A DNA stretch of 55,621 nucleotides from Desulfosporosinus cupriresistens (GCF_001707885.1 NZ_MASS01000026.1:1-55621), one strand, 5' to 3'. Numbered from the stretch's first letter, positions 17,866-27,721 are shown. The notes: generated from the letters alone by a model not told the origin. Program-made: numbers and translations.

Positions 17866-19593
17866 TTAGGCTGAAAGAGCTTTCTCAATAAAACTCTTAA
17901 TCTGCCCAGCAACATCTTCAACCGCTACGAGCTGCGTCTCACCTGTTTTCCGTCCTCTTAGTTCGACCTGGCCATTCGCCAGAGTTTTACTACCGATCGT
18001 CACTCGCAGTGGATATCCGACCAGATCCGCATCTTTAAATTTCACGCCAGCACGTTCATCCCGGTCGTCAAGAACAACTTCCACCCCTAGACGCTGAAGC
18101 TCATGATAAAGTTTATCCGCTTCCGCTACCACTTGAGCGTCTTTTGTGCTGACTGGTACAATTATACAGTGATATGGAGCAATAGGCATCGGCCAGATAA
18201 TTCCATAATCATCGTGATTCTGTTCAATAGAGGCTGCTAACGAACGGCTGACTCCAACACCATAACAACCCATCACGCAGGGCTTTTCTTCGCCATTTTC
18301 ATCTAAGAATGTGGCCCCGAGGGATTTGCTATACTTCGTTCCCAATTTGAAAACTTGACCTACTTCAATTCCCCGCGCTTCTTTCAGTGGGGCACCACAT
18401 TTAAGGCAAGCTTCACCCGGCTCAACCATTCGCAAATCGTGGATTTGGTCAATACGGAATTCAAGACATGGGTCCGCATTCACAATGTGATAATCCGTCT
18501 GATTCGCTCCGCATACGACCTTTTTCATCATAGGAACCTCTTCATCAGCAACAACCATTAGACCAATGGGCACTTCAACAGGACCCACGGAGCCAGGTTC
18601 ACACCCCAATAGTCCTTCTACTACATGCGGTGGAGCGAGTTCGAGTGAAACAAACCCACCAAGAGCATTATTCAATTTTATTTCATTCAACTCACGATCC
18701 CCACGAATCAGCACCAAGAACAGTTTGTCATCCCCTTGATAAAGTAACGACTTAACAAGACTGGTCTTGGGCACAGCTAAAAATTCGCAGACTTCATCAA
18801 TGATCCTAATATCCGGCGTATGCACTAACTTCCGTTCACCTTCAACCACAACATCATTCTCTATCACTTGAGGACGGCACTCCGCTTTTTCCACATTGGC
18901 AGCGAAATCACACTCCGAACAATAAACAACACCATTTTCTCCCGATTCAGCCAATACCATAAATTCATGAGTTCCACCCGTTCCCCCGATGGCCCCGGCG
19001 TCGGCTTCAACCGGCCGATAAGCTAAACCACAACGTGAAAAAATTCGACAATAGGCTTCATACATCTTCTGATAACTTTCATTTAGCCCTGCTTCATCTC
19101 GATCAAAAGAGTAGAGGTCTTTCATGATAAATTCGCGTCCACGCATCAAACCAAAGCGAGGACGTCGCTCATCTCGATATTTATTCTGGATCTGATAGAG
19201 AAGAAGTGGCAGCTGTTTGTACGAACGAACTTCACCACGAATAAGGTCTGTAATAATTTCTTCATGTGTCGGGCCAAGGCAGAATTCTCGGTTATGTCGG
19301 TCTTTTAAACGAAACAGCTCATCACCATAGACACTCCATCGCCCGCTCTCCATCCATAACTCGGCAGGTTGTATCACTGGCATAAGAACTTCTTGCCCAC
19401 CTTTGGCATCCATTTCTTCGCGCACAATGTTTTCGATCTTCCTTAAAATACGCAACCCCAGCGGCAAATAGGTATATATTCCGGCCGCTGACTTACGAAT
19501 CAATCCTGCCCGAACCATCAGTTGATGGCTGATAACTTCAGCTTCAGCTGGAACCTCGCGAAGTGTTGGATTTAATAGTTGGCTGACGCGCAT
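17866..19593 (-). CDS. proS: Prolyl-tRNA synthetase (bacterial type with editing domain)
   Basis: Charges tRNA-Pro. The 575-residue protein has the class II core, with motif 2 in [21 protein letters not shown] (in parts, about 135-155) and motif 3 in [17 protein letters not shown] (about 438-454). The INS/YbaK-like editing insertion lies between about 225 and 385 and the anticodon-binding domain at the C-terminus. I chose ATG at 19593, because AAAGGA is 9 nt upstream, whereas the ATG three codons earlier touches the Shine-Dalgarno. It follows ispG by about 75 bp and is the last gene before the non-coding/pspA segment. Confidence 0.97.
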   Translation of the reverse strand: MRVSQLLNPTLREVPAEAEVISHQLMVRAGLIRKSAAGIYTYLPLGLRILRKIENIVREEMDAKGGQEVLMPVIQPAELWMESGRWSVYGDELFRLKDRHNREFCLGPTHEEIITDLIRGEVRSYKQLPLLLYQIQNKYRDERRPRFGLMRGREFIMKDLYSFDRDEAGLNESYQKMYEAYCRIFSRCGLAYRPVEADAGAIGGTGGTHEFMVLAESGENGVVYCSECDFAANVEKAECRPQVIENDVVVEGERKLVHTPDIRIIDEVCEFLAVPKTSLVKSLLYQGDDKLFLVLIRGDRELNEIKLNNALGGFVSLELAPPHVVEGLLGCEPGSVGPVEVPIGLMVVADEEVPMMKKVVCGANQTDYHIVNADPCLEFRIDQIHDLRMVEPGEACLKCGAPLKEARGIEVGQVFKLGTKYSKSLGATFLDENGEEKPCVMGCYGVGVSRSLAASIEQNHDDYGIIWPMPIAPYHCIIVPVSTKDAQVVAEADKLYHELQRLGVEVVLDDRDERAGVKFKDADLVGYPLRVTIGSKTLANGQVELRGRKTGETQLVAVEDVAGQIKSFIEKALSA

Positions 19594-19669
19594 TATGTCC
19601 ATTCCTTTCTACTATAGGGATACATGAATTGTCCCTACTACTTAAACTTTTCATTAAATCAAACTACCT

Positions 19670-20755
19670 TTAATTAACCTTGCCATGAACGCGAACATAC
19701 TCTTCAATTTCATGGAGCAAAGCTGGTAGCAATTCGTCTTCCGGAAGTTTGGCTACAATCTCTCCCTTCCGGAACAAAATTCCCATCCCTTTTCCGCCAG
19801 CAATTCCAAAATCAGCCTCACGGGCCTCACCCGGTCCGTTAACAGCACATCCCATAACAGCAACTTTTAAAGGCTTGTCCAGTGGCGGGAGTTGTAATAA
19901 CCGTTCATCAATTTTTTCGGCGAGTATTGCTAAGTCGACCTGTGTACGACCACAGGTCGGACAACTGATTAAATCCACGTCCTGCTGTCGTAAGCCGAGA
20001 ACACGCAGGATTTCCAGGGCTATAGGAATTTCCCGAACGGGATCTCCTGTGAGTGACACTCGAATCGTATCTCCGATCCCTTCGGAAAGCAACGCCCCAA
20101 TTCCTATCGCTGATTTAACCATGCCCGAGCGTACTGTTCCTGCTTCTGTGACCCCTAAATGCAGCGGGTAATCTGTAACCTCAGCCATTTTGCGATAAGC
20201 TTCAAGCATCAAGGGAACCGACGAGGCCTTCAGCGAGACCTTAATTTTATCATATCCCTCGTCTTCCAGTAAACGAATATGTCCTAAAGCACTCTCGACC
20301 ATCCCTTCGGCAGTAGGACCTCCATACTTTTCTAAGAGTTCTTTATCCAGTGACCCAGCGTTAACACCGATACGAATCGGAATCCGCTGTTCCTTGACAG
20401 CACGCACGACCTCCTGGACTTTCCAACGAGCTCCGATATTTCCAGGGTTTAACCGTAAACCATGGATACCTTGTTCAACAGCGCGCAAAGCCAGACGATA
20501 ATCAAAATGAATATCTGCAATCACAGGAAGTGGGCTCGCGGTAGCAATCTCTTTTAAAGCTCCTGCAGAATCTTCATCCAACACAGCCAGGCGCACAACT
20601 TCACACCCAGCTGTAGCCAAGGCCCGAATCTGTGTTAATGTTTTTGTCACATCACGGGTATCCGTATTGGTCATCGATTGCACTACAATCGAGGCTCCAC
20701 CACCGATCAATACGGGCCCAACCTGGACCGGTTTTGTTTTCTTTCTTTGAATCAT
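19670..20755 (-). CDS. ispG: 4-hydroxy-3-methylbut-2-enyl diphosphate synthase (GcpE)
   Basis: Iron-sulfur enzyme of the MEP isoprenoid pathway that converts MEcPP to HMBPP. The TIM-barrel part covers about 1-260. The [4Fe-4S] ligands are visible in SCPTCGRTQVD (about 265-275) and GCAVNGPGEA (about 302-311). The 361-residue length fits the two-domain bacterial form without the plant/chlamydial insert. It lies between rseP and proS, with dxr one gene further upstream, so two MEP-pathway genes share this operon. Confidence 0.97.
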   Translation of the reverse strand: MIQRKKTKPVQVGPVLIGGGASIVVQSMTNTDTRDVTKTLTQIRALATAGCEVVRLAVLDEDSAGALKEIATASPLPVIADIHFDYRLALRAVEQGIHGLRLNPGNIGARWKVQEVVRAVKEQRIPIRIGVNAGSLDKELLEKYGGPTAEGMVESALGHIRLLEDEGYDKIKVSLKASSVPLMLEAYRKMAEVTDYPLHLGVTEAGTVRSGMVKSAIGIGALLSEGIGDTIRVSLTGDPVREIPIALEILRVLGLRQQDVDLISCPTCGRTQVDLAILAEKIDERLLQLPPLDKPLKVAVMGCAVNGPGEAREADFGIAGGKGMGILFRKGEIVAKLPEDELLPALLHEIEEYVRVHGKVN

Positions 20756-20785
20756 GTCAGCCTCCTACTCCAGCTCCCTCGTACA

Positions 20786-21856
20786 TTACCCCGCTTTGAC
20801 AAACAAGCGTACGACATCTTTGTAAGTAACGGCGATCATTAAAGCCATCAGCAATACGAAGCCTACTAAATGAATCATATTTTCTTTTTCTGGGTTTAAT
20901 GGCTTGCCTCTTAACCCTTCGATCAATAAAAAGATTAACCGACTTCCATCCAGAGCAGGAATTGGGAACAGATTAATAATTCCTAGTTGGATGCTTAAAA
21001 CCCCAGTTAACCCCAATAAATTGGACAAACCTTCCTGAGCTCCTTCTCCTATTGCTTGGGCAATCATGACCGGTCCGCCTACTTCGGCCGGAATTTTCCC
21101 AGTCAACATTTGGGCTAAAGTTACTACAATAAACTTTGTGAAATCCAACGTCCGCTCCAATCCAAAACGAGTCGACTGCAAAATAGAGGCATGCATATAG
21201 TTGACTTCTGGCGCAATCCCAATCATACCGTATCCTGTTTGAGGATCTTTTTCTGTCTTCACAGACACAGTTTGCCGTTGCTTTCCGTTAACCCGTTCTA
21301 TTGTTAAACTTAAAGCTTGGTCCGGACTGGCATGAATGACCTCTGTTAAACGATTCCAATCAGGTGTTGGCTCTTGATTCACAGCAAGGATTTTATCTCC
21401 TGGTTGAATCCCCGAAGTGGCAGCTGGTTTTCCTTTAACTAAGGAACCAACCATATTTGTGTCCCCCGGGGATGGAATCCCCAGATAAGCAAAAACACCC
21501 ACAAACAAAATCATAGCCAAAACAAAGTTCATGATCGGCCCCGCCACGATTACCGCCATGCGCTGCCAAACGTGTTTATTCATAAAACTCCGCGCATCCT
21601 CTATCGGGGCGATAACCGTCCGGCCATTTTCATCTACTTCAGCGTCCATGCCATAAAGTTTGACAAATCCGCCTAAAGGGATGATACGTAGTGCATAAAG
21701 TGTTTCTTTGCCCTGATAACCCACAATTTTCGGACCAAAACCGAAACTGAATTCAATCACCTTAACCCCGATCCATTTGGCGACCATATAGTGTCCAAGT
21801 TCATGAATCATGACCATGCTTCCAAAGACAAAAATAATGGCGAGCGTCGTCAGCAC
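20786..21856 (-). CDS. rseP: Site-2-type intramembrane zinc metalloprotease RseP/RasP
   Basis: Cleaves anti-sigma factors and signal-peptide remnants within the membrane. The zinc motif HELGH is at residues 18-22 in the first transmembrane helix. A PDZ domain occupies about 120-205, and the third ligand lies in NLFPIPALDGSRL (about 297-309). C-terminal helices complete the M50 fold. I chose GTG at 21856, preceded by AAAGGGGGGGG; the upstream in-frame ATG would read through the ribosome binding site. It sits between dxr and ispG as in many Firmicutes. No anti-sigma gene is adjacent. Confidence 0.96.
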   Translation of the reverse strand: MLTTLAIIFVFGSMVMIHELGHYMVAKWIGVKVIEFSFGFGPKIVGYQGKETLYALRIIPLGGFVKLYGMDAEVDENGRTVIAPIEDARSFMNKHVWQRMAVIVAGPIMNFVLAMILFVGVFAYLGIPSPGDTNMVGSLVKGKPAATSGIQPGDKILAVNQEPTPDWNRLTEVIHASPDQALSLTIERVNGKQRQTVSVKTEKDPQTGYGMIGIAPEVNYMHASILQSTRFGLERTLDFTKFIVVTLAQMLTGKIPAEVGGPVMIAQAIGEGAQEGLSNLLGLTGVLSIQLGIINLFPIPALDGSRLIFLLIEGLRGKPLNPEKENMIHLVGFVLLMALMIAVTYKDVVRLFVKAG

Positions 21857-21894
21857 TTTACCCCCCCCTTTCTCGTGGTTCAAAGTCCGTAAAG

Positions 21895-22108
21895 TCTAAT
21901 TGTCAAATATCGATTATGTTAATCTATTCCGAAACACTCACTTCTATATGTGGGTGTTCTTTATTTTGCTTAGGTAAGGGTTCACTCTCCCACGAAGTCT
22001 CTGTTCAGCTTTAGCTGAATGAGTTAATTGCATCTCGTGATTCTTAGTTAGAATCCCGTACATCCGAGTTTGTTGTTCATTCCCGTAGGTCGAACAACGA
22101 ATAGCGCA
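21895..22108 (-). other. Structured 210-bp gap between dxr and rseP with four hairpins
   Basis: No gene. In order on the minus strand: GTTGTTC/GAACAAC just after the dxr stop; GATTCT/AGAATC with a 5-nt loop; TTCAGCT-AA-AGCTGAA; and AACACCCAC...GTGAGTGTT. The last is followed on the plus strand, not the minus, by a T-rich run. A TTGACA lies further down without a clear -10. It could be an RNA leader for rseP or a copy of a dispersed structured repeat. Confidence 0.5.
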
Positions 22109-23251
22109 CTACGAAATAAGTTCCTCGGTTCGAGAACGTGCCCAAGTGTCCGCATCAAGTATGTTTCCCAAATCCAAGTTATCTAACACATTATGTTCCG
22201 AACATACCTTTTCGACAACGTCGTGGATACCTAGATACGAGACCTTCTTCTGAAGAAATGCTGAAACAGCAACTTCGTTGGCTGCATTCATCACCGCAGG
22301 AAGGGTTCCACCACGTCGTCCTACCCGGTAAGCCATAGCTAGCGCTGGAAAAGCTGCCAGATCTGGTTCATGGAAGGTTAACGTCTTTCCTCGCAGATCA
22401 AGGCGTTCAAAAGAGTTCTTCCAGCGAGTTGGATAGCTCAAAGCATATTGGATTGGCAACCGCATATCGGGTCTTCCTAACTGAGCAAGCACTGAACCGT
22501 CTTGATAAGCGACCATGGAGTGGATCACGCTTTGGGGATGAATAAGGACCTCAATTGCATCATAATCCAGATTAAATAAATGGTGCGCTTCGATTACTTC
22601 AAGTCCTTTGTTCATCATCGTTGCCGAATCAATCGTAATTTTAGCACCCATATCCCAATTGGGATGGTTTAAAGCCTCCTGCAATGTGACTGTCGCTAAT
22701 TTTTCTCTAGACCAGCCAAAGAAAGGTCCTCCAGAAGCGGTCAGCATAATCTTTTCTATGGTTTCTGGACTTTCTTCCAAACACTGAAAAATGGCAGAGT
22801 GTTCACTATCCACAGGCAAGACTCGGCAATTCATCTTCCTAGCAGTAGACATAACCAATTCTCCACCAGCCACCAATGTTTCTTTATTGGCTAGGGCAAT
22901 CGTTTTACCGGCTTCTATAGCAGCAAGAGTAGGTTCCAATCCAATCCTACCGGAAAGGGCCGTGACAACCGTATCCACTTGTTCATCGATAACAGAATTA
23001 ACAATACCCTCCATGCCTTGCTCAACCTTAATCGACAAATCTCTCAGCCGACCACGAAGTTCACGAGCTGCGGCCTCGTCCATCATCACGACAACGGCGG
23101 GATGAAAAAGTCGAGCCTGTTCTTCCATAAGTTCGACACTTTTGGCTGCCACCAAGGCATGAATCTTAAGGCGCCCTTCAGCGTGACGAACGACATCCAA
23201 GGTTTGTCGTCCGATCGAGCCTGTTGATCCTAATAGAGTCAGCGTTTTCAC
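22109..23251 (-). CDS. dxr: 1-deoxy-D-xylulose 5-phosphate reductoisomerase
   Basis: The committed MEP-pathway step, converting DXP to MEP with NADPH. The N-terminal nucleotide-binding motif LLGSTGSIG is at about 6-14. LANKETLVAGGELVM (about 120) and PVDSEHSAIFQCL (about 145) carry the metal- and substrate-binding residues. The C-terminal helical domain is complete at 380 residues. I chose GTG at 23251, which has GGAAGAG at normal distance; the ATG three codons earlier is too close to it. It lies after the AI-2E-type permease and before rseP. Confidence 0.96.
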   Translation of the reverse strand: MKTLTLLGSTGSIGRQTLDVVRHAEGRLKIHALVAAKSVELMEEQARLFHPAVVVMMDEAAARELRGRLRDLSIKVEQGMEGIVNSVIDEQVDTVVTALSGRIGLEPTLAAIEAGKTIALANKETLVAGGELVMSTARKMNCRVLPVDSEHSAIFQCLEESPETIEKIMLTASGGPFFGWSREKLATVTLQEALNHPNWDMGAKITIDSATMMNKGLEVIEAHHLFNLDYDAIEVLIHPQSVIHSMVAYQDGSVLAQLGRPDMRLPIQYALSYPTRWKNSFERLDLRGKTLTFHEPDLAAFPALAMAYRVGRRGGTLPAVMNAANEVAVSAFLQKKVSYLGIHDVVEKVCSEHNVLDNLDLGNILDADTWARSRTEELIS

Positions 23252-23326
23252 GTAAATCATCTCTTCCTGTACTTAAAAGTTTGTACTCATCCAACTGGTA
23301 ACAAAAGCAACCTATAAATAAATAGT

Positions 23327-24436
23327 TTAGTCTTTAGGAGGTCCAAAAACACCTGCTTTGCGTAAGGCTTCATAACTTATCACTAGCCCGGGTCCAACAA
23401 TAAGACCTACAACTCCTCCAAGCAATTGGAGGCCGACGTACATCGAAATGAGGGTTGGCAGCGGATGGAGCCCAATTCCTTTAGCCATGATTCTAGGCTC
23501 CAGAAACTGACGTACGACAACTGTAATAAACCACATCACTAACAGCTTTAGTCCTTCTCCAAACGATCCTAAGATTAGTAACCCGATGATCCAAGGTACA
23601 AACAAAATGCCTGTACCAACAATCGGCACCAAATCTAAAAATCCAGCCAGCACCCCGAGTGTAACTGCATAACGATTGCCAATGAGCAACAGACCGACGA
23701 TTGTCGTAAGCGCCGTCACGGATACTAAAATAGCTTGAGCCCGTATATATCCCACGACTGCTGCTCCCAAACCCTCACTAATTGCCTGAGCACTGACGTG
23801 CCAACGACGGGGAAAAATGTCAGAAATAAACTGTTTTACATTTGGATAACTTGAGCTCATAAGCAATGTAGCAACCAGGGACACAATGAGGACAATAAAT
23901 ACACGAGGTAACGCCGCCAGAAAACCTAGCAGAAACACACTCCCCGATTTAGCCCACTCTTGCAGAGTTCTAGCCAAGGTCTCTGTCGAAGTAAATAGAG
24001 TGCTTTGAATTTGAGGATTAACCTTTACGAATCTTTCAACTGAGTCTATTTGCTTCGTTGCTAAATCCACAACATAGCCATAATTAGGCAACGTAATCGC
24101 CAACTCTGATAACTCTGTATAAAGGCGGGCCACAATCAAAAAAACAAAAAGACTCAATACTGCAATAGCCAAACTGAGCGTAAGTACCGCCGCATACGGC
24201 CGACGAATGCGTATAGATCTCATCAGACGCACAACAAGCGGTTCAAGTAAAAAGGCCAAAAGGAGAGCAATAATAAACGGTAAAAAGGCGCTAAACGTTT
24301 TACCAATGACCTCGCCAAAAACAGGCAAGAATTCTTGGAAGAAATATGTAAAAACTTTCAACAGGACAAGTGCACTTGTAACCACTGCAAGCCTATTGAT
24401 ACTTGCCCACAGAGGATGGTTATGGTTGAAACTCAA
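23327..24436 (-). CDS. AI-2E family transporter / YtvI-type permease
   Basis: An integral membrane protein of about 369 residues with around eight hydrophobic segments in the AI-2E/PerM (UPF0118) pattern. A pair of helices at each end flanks a soluble amphipathic region (about 100-160). Family signatures are visible in LLAFLLEPLV and in the C-terminal PIVGTGILFVPWIIGLL and LEPRIMAKGIGLHPL segments. Substrates vary or are unknown in this family; B. subtilis YtvI is sporulation-linked. The start is ambiguous: TTG at 24436 has GAGG 8 nt upstream, while GTG at 24445 abuts it. It is inserted between cdsA and dxr, which are adjacent in B. subtilis. Confidence 0.85.
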   Translation of the reverse strand: MSFNHNHPLWASINRLAVVTSALVLLKVFTYFFQEFLPVFGEVIGKTFSAFLPFIIALLLAFLLEPLVVRLMRSIRIRRPYAAVLTLSLAIAVLSLFVFLIVARLYTELSELAITLPNYGYVVDLATKQIDSVERFVKVNPQIQSTLFTSTETLARTLQEWAKSGSVFLLGFLAALPRVFIVLIVSLVATLLMSSSYPNVKQFISDIFPRRWHVSAQAISEGLGAAVVGYIRAQAILVSVTALTTIVGLLLIGNRYAVTLGVLAGFLDLVPIVGTGILFVPWIIGLLILGSFGEGLKLLVMWFITVVVRQFLEPRIMAKGIGLHPLPTLISMYVGLQLLGGVVGLIVGPGLVISYEALRKAGVFGPPKD

Positions 24437-24446
24437 CTCTTTCACC

Positions 24447-25229
24447 TCACGATAATAGGATCACGCCGTAATATACCAACGGAAGTGCGAAGATAAGACT
24501 ATCGAACCGATCCAAGACCCCCCCATGCCCCGGAATAAGCTTTCCAGAATCTTTTACCCCTGCGCTTCTTTTCAAGGCCGACTCGAACAAATCACCTACT
24601 TGGGAACTGATTCCAACAACCCCACCCAATACTATATACGTAATCCAGGAAGCGCCGCCAATTAAGTGCCCAAACACTAAAGCCACCGTAATACAAAATA
24701 CGAGTCCTCCAAAAGAACCTTCTAAAGTTTTCTTTGGACTAACCTGAGGTGCTAAAAGATGACGTCCGAATTGTCTCCCTATAAGGTATGCACCAATATC
24801 CGTCGCCCATACCATCAGAATCGTAAGAAAAGTCCATTCCATTCCTCTCGGCAGTTGCCGAAGCAGATAAATATGCGATAACAAAACCACTGCATACAAG
24901 ACCGATAACAAATTAAAGTTTGCTTCTAATAATGGCGTCTTCGGATAAGTCAAGGCAAGCCGTCCAAGCCCGATGAGAAGCCAGAAAACAAGAACCAGCA
25001 TCATCCATTGTTGACCACCGGCAAACAGATTGATCAGCCAAACAACCGTGACCAACATCGTTAGTTTATACCAAACGCGCATACCCATATGCTTACCAAT
25101 TTGCAAAAATTCCTGCAACGATAATAAGGTTAACACAGCAACTAGAAAAGCCGTATATGGTCCACCTAAATATATTAGTCCCAAAAAAATTGGAGCACCA
25201 ATCAATGCACTAATTGTTCTTTTAAACAT
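24447..25229 (-). CDS. cdsA: Phosphatidate cytidylyltransferase
   Basis: Makes CDP-diacylglycerol from phosphatidate and CTP, the branch point for phospholipids. The 260-residue protein has about eight hydrophobic helices. The C-terminal CTP-transferase signature includes SPKKTLEGSFGG (about 165-176) and the metal-binding GHGGVLDRFDSLIFALP (about 234-250). ATG at 25229 has GAGGAG upstream. It begins 10 bp after uppS, and the pair is conserved across Firmicutes. Confidence 0.96.
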   Translation of the reverse strand: MFKRTISALIGAPIFLGLIYLGGPYTAFLVAVLTLLSLQEFLQIGKHMGMRVWYKLTMLVTVVWLINLFAGGQQWMMLVLVFWLLIGLGRLALTYPKTPLLEANFNLLSVLYAVVLLSHIYLLRQLPRGMEWTFLTILMVWATDIGAYLIGRQFGRHLLAPQVSPKKTLEGSFGGLVFCITVALVFGHLIGGASWITYIVLGGVVGISSQVGDLFESALKRSAGVKDSGKLIPGHGGVLDRFDSLIFALPLVYYGVILLS

Positions 25230-25239
25230 GTGCTACTCC

Positions 25240-26004
25240 TCAATTTGTATGTATTCCTCCGAAACGGCGATCCCGTTTCTGGTACACTTCAATTGCATCC
25301 AGTAAAGCCTTTTGACCAAAATCTGGCCAAAGCTCCTCGACAACGACAATTTCTGTATAAGCAAGCTGCCAGAGTAAGAAGTTGCTTAACCTCATTTCTC
25401 CTGAGGTCCGAATAAGTAAATCCGGATCAGGAAGCCCACTTGTAAAGAGCGCTTTACTAAATCGTTCCTCATCAATTTCCTCAATACGTTGCTTGCCACT
25501 AATGACATCTTTACTAAGTTTTTTAACGGCATCTATAATTTCAGATCGCGCACCATAATTTAAGGCCAGATTGAGAATGAGTCCTGTATTATTTTGAGTT
25601 TTCTCCACCGCTTGCTCTAATTCATGCTGCGCCTCACGAGGGAGGTCATTAATTTTCCCTATCGCTCGAATCACAACATTGTTTTGGTCAAGCTCCGCAA
25701 GTTCCTTTTTCAGATATTCTGTGAGTAATTTCATGAGCACGCCTACTTCATCTTTAGGCCTTCGCCAGTTCTCTGTAGAAAATGCATAAACTGTCAAAAC
25801 TTCAATTTCCAGCTTAGAACAGGTCTTAACAATTTTGCGTAAGGCCTCAACACCTGCCCGATGCCCCATTGAACGAGGTAGTGCTCGTTTCTGGGCCCAT
25901 CGCCCATTACCATCCATAATAATGGCAATATGACGAGGCAGGCGGTCCCTAGCAACCTGGTTCAATGATTCTGCATTATTTTGTTTCCAAGGTTTGAACC
26001 ACAT
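25240..26004 (-). CDS. uppS: Undecaprenyl diphosphate synthase (cis-prenyltransferase)
   Basis: Builds the C55 lipid carrier for peptidoglycan and wall polymers. The catalytic Asp31 lies in IAIIMDGNGRWAQKR. TVYAFSTENWRRP and the C-terminal PDLLIRTSGEMRLSNFLLWQ complete the family motifs. The length from ATG 26004 is 254 residues; an ATG one codon earlier is equally possible. The Shine-Dalgarno AGGGGG is formed by the outer end of the adjacent foldback element, and in-frame codons further upstream belong to that element and are not family-like. Position between orf67 and cdsA. Confidence 0.96.
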   Translation of the reverse strand: MWFKPWKQNNAESLNQVARDRLPRHIAIIMDGNGRWAQKRALPRSMGHRAGVEALRKIVKTCSKLEIEVLTVYAFSTENWRRPKDEVGVLMKLLTEYLKKELAELDQNNVVIRAIGKINDLPREAQHELEQAVEKTQNNTGLILNLALNYGARSEIIDAVKKLSKDVISGKQRIEEIDEERFSKALFTSGLPDPDLLIRTSGEMRLSNFLLWQLAYTEIVVVEELWPDFGQKALLDAIEVYQKRDRRFGGIHTN

Positions 26005-26012
26005 CATCCCAC

Positions 26013-26191
26013 CCCCTACTCGATGTTCGTAGTTCGATATTCGTTGTTCGAAATTCAAACTACAAGCTTCGGACTACGAATCACGAACCTTGAAAAGACC
26101 CCTATTTGATATTCGTAATTCGTACTTTCGTGGTTCTTAATTTGAGTATCGAACCACGAACTACGAATATCGAACAACGAGTAGGGGTCTA
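26013..26191. repeat. TTCG-word foldback element between orf67 and uppS
   Basis: The outer ends are inverted: CCCCTACTCGATGTTCG at 26013 and its partner CGAACAACGAGTAGGGG ending at 26187. A second, tighter hairpin joins AGACCCCTA...CGTGGTTC (26096-26135) with its near-complement at 26150-26191. On the minus strand that hairpin is followed by TTTTC, so it could also terminate transcripts coming from frr/orf67. The stop codon of orf67 and the uppS ribosome binding site lie at its two edges. Confidence 0.85.
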
Positions 26192-26392
26192 AGGTTGCCT
26201 AGGCGAAAATTTTTCATGCGCTATAACGATGTCCAGGCGGTCATCAAATTCTCTGACGCGGACAACTCGGATACTTCCCCACGCTTCCATTTTACCATGA
26301 GGTCGCGTAATTTGGAAAGCGTAAGGTTTACCCGAACGTTTAACTTCAATTTCAACTTCATTCCAGTCTCGGCCGAGCCAAGCGTCCATCAT
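26189..26392 (-). CDS. Small protein of unknown function (67 residues) after frr
   Basis: I do not recognise a family. The protein is soluble, with many charged residues ([18 protein letters not shown], then [22 protein letters not shown]), alternating beta-like strands and no Cys pair. Its ATG overlaps the frr stop (ATGATG across TGA), which argues for a translated, coupled gene. The stop codon is the first base pairs of the 26096-26191 hairpin. It may be a lineage-specific accessory of the translation or envelope operon; no function is inferred. Confidence 0.6.
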   Translation of the reverse strand: MMDAWLGRDWNEVEIEVKRSGKPYAFQITRPHGKMEAWGSIRVVRVREFDDRLDIVIAHEKFSPRQP

Positions 26393-26946
26393 ACTTCGGT
26401 GATTTCACTTTCCTTCGTTTCCATCACGTGTTCAATTTCTTTGATAATCTTATCGGTCATCTTCTGAACATCTTCTTGAGCCCGCTTGATGTCGTCTTCG
26501 GAGGCATCGTGGTCTTTCTCCAGTTTCTTGAGCTTATCATTCACATCGCGGCGTACGTTACGGACCGCAACACGAGCTTCTTCCGCCTCTTTTTTCACTT
26601 TTTTCACCAATTCCGCACGTCGCTGTGCTGTGAGTTGGGGAATGATGAGACGAATCACCGTGCCATCACTTGACGGATTTAGCCCCAAATCTGATTTCAT
26701 AATTGCTTTCTCAATGGCAGGAAGAACGGACTTATCCCAAGACTGGATCACTAACATTCTTGGTTCGGGTGTAGAGATATTCGCCAGCTGGTTTATGGGC
26801 GTTGGAGTTCCATAGTATTCGACCATAACCTTGTCTAAGACACTAGGATTCGCACGGCCCGCGCGGATTGTGGCGTATTCTCTACGTAACGCGTCAACCC
26901 CTTTATGCATCCGTTCCTCCGCGTCTTTAATCACCTCAGAGATCAT
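26389..26946 (-). CDS. frr: Ribosome recycling factor
   Basis: With EF-G, splits post-termination ribosomes. The 185-residue protein shows the family pattern: a long coiled-coil domain with [25 protein letters not shown] (in parts, about 13-37) and the beta domain with [20 protein letters not shown] (in parts). The conserved [22 protein letters not shown] region is near residue 110. The start overlaps the pyrH stop in ATGA, and the end overlaps orf67. Confidence 0.98.
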   Translation of the reverse strand: MISEVIKDAEERMHKGVDALRREYATIRAGRANPSVLDKVMVEYYGTPTPINQLANISTPEPRMLVIQSWDKSVLPAIEKAIMKSDLGLNPSSDGTVIRLIIPQLTAQRRAELVKKVKKEAEEARVAVRNVRRDVNDKLKKLEKDHDASEDDIKRAQEDVQKMTDKIIKEIEHVMETKESEITEV

Positions 26947-27668
26947 TGACTATCCCTCCCAACATATGTTCCAATAGATTCACCCATGATAACACGATGA
27001 ATATTACCCTCATTCGTGAGGTCAAACACTATAACCGGGATATCATTATCCATACAAAGTGATGTCGCAGTAGAATCCATCACTCCCAAACCTTTGCTCA
27101 GGACATCCAGATAACTCAATCGATCAAATCTCTTGGCTTGAGGATTCTTGAGCGGATCGGAATCATAGACTCCATCCACTCGTTTGGCCATTAAAATGAC
27201 ATCTGCCTCAATCTCAGCTGCTCTCAAAGCAGCTGTCGTATCGGTCGAGAAGTATGGATTACCTGTTCCAGCTGCGAAAATCACAATGCGTCCTTTTTCC
27301 ATATGGCGAATGGCTCGACGACGAATATAGGGCTCAGCAACTTGCCGCATTTCTATTGCAGATAAGACGCGAGTATCTGAACCAGCTTTTTCCAAGGCAT
27401 CCTGTAAGGCCAAGGCATTCATCACTGTCGCTAACATACCCATGTAATCAGCTGTTGCCCGGTCCATACCTTGAGCACTACCAGCAATGCCGCGCCATAA
27501 GTTTCCGCCACCAACGACTAGGCAAACTTCAACCCCCATACTTCTAATTTCGGCCACTTGCTGCGCAACAGTAACTAGCATGTCATGTTGCAACCCAAAG
27601 CCCTGAGAACCAGCAAGTGCTTCCCCGCTTATCTTAAGGACAACTCGTTCATACCGTGGTTTTTCCAT
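26943..27668 (-). CDS. pyrH: Uridylate kinase
   Basis: Phosphorylates UMP to UDP; hexameric, amino-acid-kinase fold, unrelated to eukaryotic UMP/CMP kinase. Visible motifs are [12 protein letters not shown] (about 8-19), [10 protein letters not shown] (about 51-60), [16 protein letters not shown] (about 71-86) and the C-terminal [14 protein letters not shown]. The 241-residue length is normal. ATG has GGAGG upstream. A terminator between tsf and pyrH suggests that pyrH-frr is partly uncoupled from rpsB-tsf. Confidence 0.97.
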   Translation of the reverse strand: MEKPRYERVVLKISGEALAGSQGFGLQHDMLVTVAQQVAEIRSMGVEVCLVVGGGNLWRGIAGSAQGMDRATADYMGMLATVMNALALQDALEKAGSDTRVLSAIEMRQVAEPYIRRRAIRHMEKGRIVIFAAGTGNPYFSTDTTAALRAAEIEADVILMAKRVDGVYDSDPLKNPQAKRFDRLSYLDVLSKGLGVMDSTATSLCMDNDIPVIVFDLTNEGNIHRVIMGESIGTYVGRDSQ

Positions 27669-27721
27669 GGATTAACCTCCATCAAACTAATTCTATGCCT
27701 AGAGAGCGAAACCTCTCAGAT

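Noticed and set aside
26005..26058. N-terminal extension of uppS through the foldback element.
   Set aside because: The extra codons are encoded by repeat words, lie upstream of the good Shine-Dalgarno and have no counterpart in UppS.
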